Source: an uncultured Lachnospiraceae bacterium (GTDB taxonomy: Bacteria; Bacillota; Clostridia; Lachnospirales; Lachnospiraceae). From it: 25,590 bases of DNA. The translations under genes and the position numbers were made by a program. Below the pieces are notes generated by a model. That model made no database searches, was not told the origin of the DNA, and worked only from the letters and a program-made list of their open reading frames with translations. Within the stretch, counting starts at the first letter, position 1. Each line of letters opens with the position of its first letter. Shown in pieces: positions 22,196 to 25,590 of this stretch. The stretch is taken from the NCBI GenBank assembly GCA_946406305.1, contig CAMJKC010000001.1:1-25590 (forward strand). The letters run 5' to 3'.

Positions 22196-23383
22196 ATGGA
22201 TAATAAAAAACTTATATATATGGATAATGCAGCAACTACTTCGGTAAAAGAAGAAGTTGTGAAAGAAATGATAAAGTATTTGAGTGAAAAATATGCTAAC
22301 CCAAGCAGTATTTACAGCATATCTCAAGAAGTAAAAGAAGATATAGAAAGTGCGAGAGAAAGAATTGCAAAAACTTTAAATGCAGATAGAAAGGAAATCT
22401 ATTTTACTTCTTGTGGGACGGAGAGTGACAACTGGGCGATAAAAGGAACAGCAAGTTTTTTAAAAGATAAAGGAAAGCATATAATCACATCAGCCATAGA
22501 GCACCATGCAGTCTTACATTCTATGAAGGCACTTGAAAGAGAAGGTTATGAGGTAACATATATAGGTGTAGATGAAAATGGTTTTATAAAAATTGATGAG
22601 TTAAAAAAAGCCATAAGAAAAGATACTATACTAATATCTATAATGGCAGCAAATAATGAAATAGGGACTATAGAACCTATAAAAGAGATAGCAAAAATAG
22701 CACACGAAAATAATATTTATTTTCACACAGATGCAGTTCAAGCTTATGGGCACATACCTCTTGATGTAAAAGATATGGATATTGATATGTTATCTGTTTC
22801 TGCACATAAATTTCACGGACCAAAAGGTGTTGGTTTTTTATATATAAAGAAAGGTGTAAAAATAAACAATCTTTTAGATGGCGGTGGGCAAGAAAGGGGA
22901 AAACGACCAGGCACAGAAAATGTAGCGAGCATTATGGGGATGGCAAAAGCTGCAGAAATAGCTACTGAAAATATGAGTGAAAATAATGAGAAGATGACAA
23001 AAGTAAGAGACCATTTGATAGATAGAATTTTAAAAGAAATACCATATACGAGATTAAATGGAGACAAAGTAAAAAGACTTTCTAACAATGTAAATATAAG
23101 CATTGAATATATAGAAGGGGAGTCTATGCTTCTTGGGCTTGATTTTAAGGGGATTTGTGCATCAAGTGGTTCAGCTTGCACAAGTGGTTCTTTAGACCCA
23201 TCACATGTTCTTCTTGCAATAGGTTTAAAACATGAGGTTGCACATGGCTCATTAAGATTAAGTTTGAGTGAAGAAAATACCATAGAAGAAGCTGATTATG
23301 TAGTAGATAATTTAGTAGAAATAGTAAACGAGTTAAGAAATATGTCTCCACTTTGGGAAGACTTTATTAAACAAAACAAGTAG
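22196..23383 (+). CDS. nifS: Cysteine desulfurase, NifS/IscS family (group I)
   Basis: This pyridoxal-phosphate enzyme removes sulfur from L-cysteine as an enzyme-bound persulfide, giving alanine, and passes the sulfur to the adjacent scaffold. At 395 residues it has normal family length. Visible motifs are the N-terminal Y-M-D-N-A-A-T-T, C-G-T-E-S-D-N, S-A-I-E-H-H-A-V, N-N-E-I-G-T-I, D-A-V-Q-A-Y-G, and S-A-H-K-F-H-G-P-K-G with the PLP lysine at K205. R-P-G-T-E-N follows, and the catalytic cysteine is C328 in S-G-S-A-C-T-S-G-S, an extended loop typical of group I enzymes. It is the first gene of the operon, ten bases upstream of iscU, under a perfect sigma-A promoter. The pairing with one scaffold gene and the absence of hscA/hscB/fdx suggest housekeeping Fe-S assembly rather than nitrogenase maturation, so iscS would also be a fair name. 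Confidence 0.95.
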   Translation: MDNKKLIYMDNAATTSVKEEVVKEMIKYLSEKYANPSSIYSISQEVKEDIESARERIAKTLNADRKEIYFTSCGTESDNWAIKGTASFLKDKGKHIITSAIEHHAVLHSMKALEREGYEVTYIGVDENGFIKIDELKKAIRKDTILISIMAANNEIGTIEPIKEIAKIAHENNIYFHTDAVQAYGHIPLDVKDMDIDMLSVSAHKFHGPKGVGFLYIKKGVKINNLLDGGGQERGKRPGTENVASIMGMAKAAEIATENMSENNEKMTKVRDHLIDRILKEIPYTRLNGDKVKRLSNNVNISIEYIEGESMLLGLDFKGICASSGSACTSGSLDPSHVLLAIGLKHEVAHGSLRLSLSEENTIEEADYVVDNLVEIVNELRNMSPLWEDFIKQNK

Positions 23384-23389
23384 AGGAGG
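23384..23389 (+). promoter_or_regulatory. Strong Shine-Dalgarno site of iscU
   Basis: AGGAGG, a perfect anti-16S match, immediately follows the nifS stop and sits four bases before the ATG at 23394. Confidence 0.8.
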
Positions 23390-23393
23390 ATAT

Positions 23394-23831
23394 ATGTATT
23401 CAGAAAAAGTAATGGACCATTTTAAGAACCCAAGAAATATGGGTGAAATAGAAAATGCATCAGGTGTAGGAACTGTAGGTAATGCAAAATGTGGCGATAT
23501 AATGAGAATGTATCTTGATATAGATGAAAATGGTATTATAAGAGATTGCAAATTTAAAACTTTTGGATGTGGTGCAGCAGTTGCTACAAGCTCAATGGCT
23601 ACAGAGTTAGTAAAAGGAAAAACTATAAAAGAAGCATTAGAGGTTACTAACAAGGCAGTTATGGAGGCACTTGATGGGCTACCACCAGTTAAAGTTCATT
23701 GTTCTTTACTTGCGGAGCAAGCAATACATGCAGCCCTTTGGGATTATTGTGAGAAGCACAATATAAAAATTGACGGTTTAGAAAAACCTGTAAACGACAT
23801 AGAAGAATTAGAGGAAGATGAAGACGAATAA
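23394..23831 (+). CDS. iscU: Iron-sulfur cluster assembly scaffold, IscU/NifU N-terminal type
   Basis: This small cytosolic scaffold (145 residues) assembles [2Fe-2S] or [4Fe-4S] clusters using sulfur from the upstream desulfurase. The opening Y-S-E-K-V-M-D-H-F-K-N-P-R-N is characteristic. The three cluster ligands are C33 (A-K-C-G-D, with the conserved Asp35 that labilises the cluster), C59 (F-G-C-G-A-A) and C103 (V-H-C-S-L-L-A). Two further cysteines, C52 and C119, are not the canonical ligands. No L-P-P-V-K chaperone partner HscA is encoded nearby although the L-P-P-V-K motif itself is present (96-100). The C terminus is an acidic run, E-E-L-E-E-D-E-D-E, lying over the recJ ribosome site and start. 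It lacks the central ferredoxin-like and C-terminal domains of full-length NifU. Confidence 0.95.
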   Translation: MYSEKVMDHFKNPRNMGEIENASGVGTVGNAKCGDIMRMYLDIDENGIIRDCKFKTFGCGAAVATSSMATELVKGKTIKEALEVTNKAVMEALDGLPPVKVHCSLLAEQAIHAALWDYCEKHNIKIDGLEKPVNDIEELEEDEDE

Positions 23832-25530
23832 CAACTGGATTATATACAATAAAAAATTTGACAAAGAAGTAGCGAGTAAATGGAAGATTAGCCCATTGCT
23901 CGCTCGTATTTTGTCTAATAGAGAAATAAAAAATGAAGATATAAAATATATGCTATCAGAAGATATAAATGATATGCATAGTGAAGACCTATTAAATGAT
24001 ATAGAAAAAACAGTAGAAGTAGCAAAAGATGCAATAGATAAGAAAAAGCACATAAGAATAATAGGTGATTATGATGCAGATGGAGTATGTGCTACATATA
24101 TATTAGTGACGGCTATAAAAAAATTAAACGGCAGTGTCGATTATAGAATTCCAGATAGAGTAAAAGATGGTTATGGAATCAATATGAACTTAATAGAAGA
24201 AGCAATAAAAGATAAAGTAGAACTTATTATAACTTGTGATAATGGAGTAGCAGCAGTTAATGAAATAAAATATGCAAAAGAAAACAACATAGATGTTATA
24301 GTGACAGACCACCACGAGATAATAAGCATAATTGAAGATGCAGTAGGTGTAGTAAATCCTAAAGTAGAAAAGGAAAATATGTATCCATTTAGAGACATTT
24401 GTGGTGCTACAGTTGCTTTAAAATTTATAAGAAAACTTTTTAAGGTAAAAAATGAAGAACTTGGTATTGAAAAGTATAATTATGAAGAATTTATAGAATT
24501 TGCAACAATAGCAACAGTATGTGACATTATGCCTATTATAAATGAGAATCACATATTGGTAAAAGTGGGACTAAAAAAAATTAGAGAGACAAAAAATAAA
24601 GGGCTGATGAAGTTACTTGAAATAAATAATTTAAAAGACACAGAGATTACTACATATCATTTGGGTTTTATCATAGGACCGCTCATCAATGCTTCAGGCA
24701 GACTTATGACAGCAGAGTTGGCATTAAAATTATTTTTGAGCGAAGACGACAAAGAGATAGAAGAGATTTCCGAAATATTAAAAGACTTAAACGAAGAGAG
24801 GAAGAGGGAGACAAAAAAAGGCGAAGATAAATGTTTAAATGAAGTAGAAGAAAAGTATAAAAATGATAAAGTCATAGTAGTTTATGTAGAAGGAGTAAAG
24901 GAGTCGGTAGCAGGAATAATCGCAGGGCATATAAAAGATATGCTAAACAAACCTACGATAGTTATGACGGACACAAATGAAATAGATATAGTAAAAGCGA
25001 GCTGTAGATCAATAGATGAATATAATATATTTGAAGAATTGTCTATGCATAAAGAGTATTTTATAAAATTTGGTGGACATAAAGGTGCAGCAGGTTTTTC
25101 TATGAAAAAGGAAGATGTAGATATTTTAAGAAAAAATTTAAATGAAAGTTGCAAAATAGAAGAAAATATTTCAAAAAAAATATACATAGATGCAGAAATT
25201 CCTATAAAATATATAAATTTTGATATGATAAATGAGATAGAAAAACTAAATCCTTATGGATTTTGTAATGAGAGGCCATTATTTGCTGCAAGAAATGTAG
25301 AAATTAAATTTATAAATGCCTATGGAAAAGATAGGAATGTTTTGAAATTTAAAATTATAGACAAAGAGGCCTCTATAGATGCAGTATGTTTTATGGATGA
25401 AAATGAATATCAAAAGAAGATAAATGGGGAAAATATGGTAAATATAATATATTATCCGACAATTAATTGTTTTAATAATAGTAGAAAAGTAGAAATAAAT
25501 ATAAAAGATTTAAGGCCGATTAATCAATAA
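23818..25530 (+). CDS. recJ: Single-stranded-DNA-specific 5'-3' exonuclease RecJ
   Basis: RecJ degrades single-stranded DNA 5' to 3' in recombination, mismatch and base-excision repair, using two metal ions. DHH-family motifs are present: G-D-Y-D-A-D-G (83-89) as motif I, T-C-D-N-G with Asp141 as motif II, and T-D-H-H-E with D164-H165-H166 as motif III. I-N-A-S-G-R (290-295) follows, then the DHHA1-type G-G-H-K-G-A-A-G-F-S from residue 419. The C-terminal 100 or so residues fit the OB-like nucleic-acid-binding domain. At 570 residues it is a typical compact clostridial RecJ. The ATG overlaps the iscU reading frame by 14 bases (23818-23831), with GAGG at 23811-23814 only three bases away, so translation is probably coupled to iscU. 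The downstream gene lies outside the window. Confidence 0.95.
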   Translation: MKTNNNWIIYNKKFDKEVASKWKISPLLARILSNREIKNEDIKYMLSEDINDMHSEDLLNDIEKTVEVAKDAIDKKKHIRIIGDYDADGVCATYILVTAIKKLNGSVDYRIPDRVKDGYGINMNLIEEAIKDKVELIITCDNGVAAVNEIKYAKENNIDVIVTDHHEIISIIEDAVGVVNPKVEKENMYPFRDICGATVALKFIRKLFKVKNEELGIEKYNYEEFIEFATIATVCDIMPIINENHILVKVGLKKIRETKNKGLMKLLEINNLKDTEITTYHLGFIIGPLINASGRLMTAELALKLFLSEDDKEIEEISEILKDLNEERKRETKKGEDKCLNEVEEKYKNDKVIVVYVEGVKESVAGIIAGHIKDMLNKPTIVMTDTNEIDIVKASCRSIDEYNIFEELSMHKEYFIKFGGHKGAAGFSMKKEDVDILRKNLNESCKIEENISKKIYIDAEIPIKYINFDMINEIEKLNPYGFCNERPLFAARNVEIKFINAYGKDRNVLKFKIIDKEASIDAVCFMDENEYQKKINGENMVNIIYYPTINCFNNSRKVEINIKDLRPINQ

Positions 25531-25590
25531 AATATCCTCGATTTTTAGATTAAATTCCGTTTTAATTATAAAAATGAATATTCTCAAAGT
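25531..25590 (+). other. Region after recJ, nothing recognised
   Basis: These 60 bases are A+T-rich. A weak ATTAAA (25549-25554) / TTTAAT (25561-25566) pair exists but has no G-C content and no following T-tract, so no terminator is called. The operon may continue beyond the window. Confidence 0.3.

Noticed and set aside
22813..23283. 156-codon minus-strand open frame opposite nifS
   Set aside because: It overlaps conserved catalytic motifs of nifS in antisense and shows no recognisable protein.
25531..25590. Terminator after recJ
   Set aside because: The only inverted pair is all A-T and lacks a following T-run.

Overview
The window reads as the chromosome of a low-GC Gram-positive anaerobe, most likely class Clostridia. 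Evidence: A+T-rich DNA (about 30% G+C by eye), heavy use of ATA and AGA codons, purine-rich Shine-Dalgarno sites, consensus sigma-A promoters, a minimal NifS/IscU iron-sulfur pair, and a surface protein carrying Listeria-Bacteroides (InlB B-type) repeats plus choline-binding-like wall-anchoring repeats. The species cannot be fixed from the sequence. All four genes are on the + strand.

Bases 1-157 hold a regulatory region: a consensus promoter whose -35 box is the loop of a perfect 11-bp inverted repeat, then a 5' leader with three tandem pyrimidine-rich hexamers and a Shine-Dalgarno site. Bases 158-22060 (about 86% of the window) are one uninterrupted gene for a 7300-residue secreted protein of roughly 0.8 MDa. 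Its order is: signal peptide; Glu/Lys-rich acidic stalk with an embedded unrecognised folded segment; eight predicted beta-helix modules separated by two recurring linker types (called alpha and beta here); about eleven InlB B-type repeats; a Gly/Ser/Asn linker; two tandem copies of a choline-binding-like module; and a short unique tail. There is no LPXTG motif, S-layer homology domain or C-terminal membrane anchor. It is probably an adhesin or surface fibre held non-covalently to wall polymer.

A strong intrinsic terminator (22068-22099) and a perfect TTGACA-17-TATAAT promoter separate it from a compact operon: nifS-type cysteine desulfurase (22196-23383), iscU/nifU-type Fe-S scaffold (23394-23831) and recJ (23818-25530). 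NifS takes sulfur from cysteine and IscU assembles the cluster on it. RecJ, a 5'-3' single-strand exonuclease, is translationally linked to iscU by a 14-base overlap. The final 60 bases after recJ show no convincing terminator or gene start, so the operon may continue.

The most interesting material is the repeat logic of the giant protein. A motif C-G-x6-C-x-H recurs five times with invariant spacing. A C-L-N-G-H strand with a later D-C-K-G turn recurs in five modules. The central modules have divided these two cysteine signatures between alternating halves.
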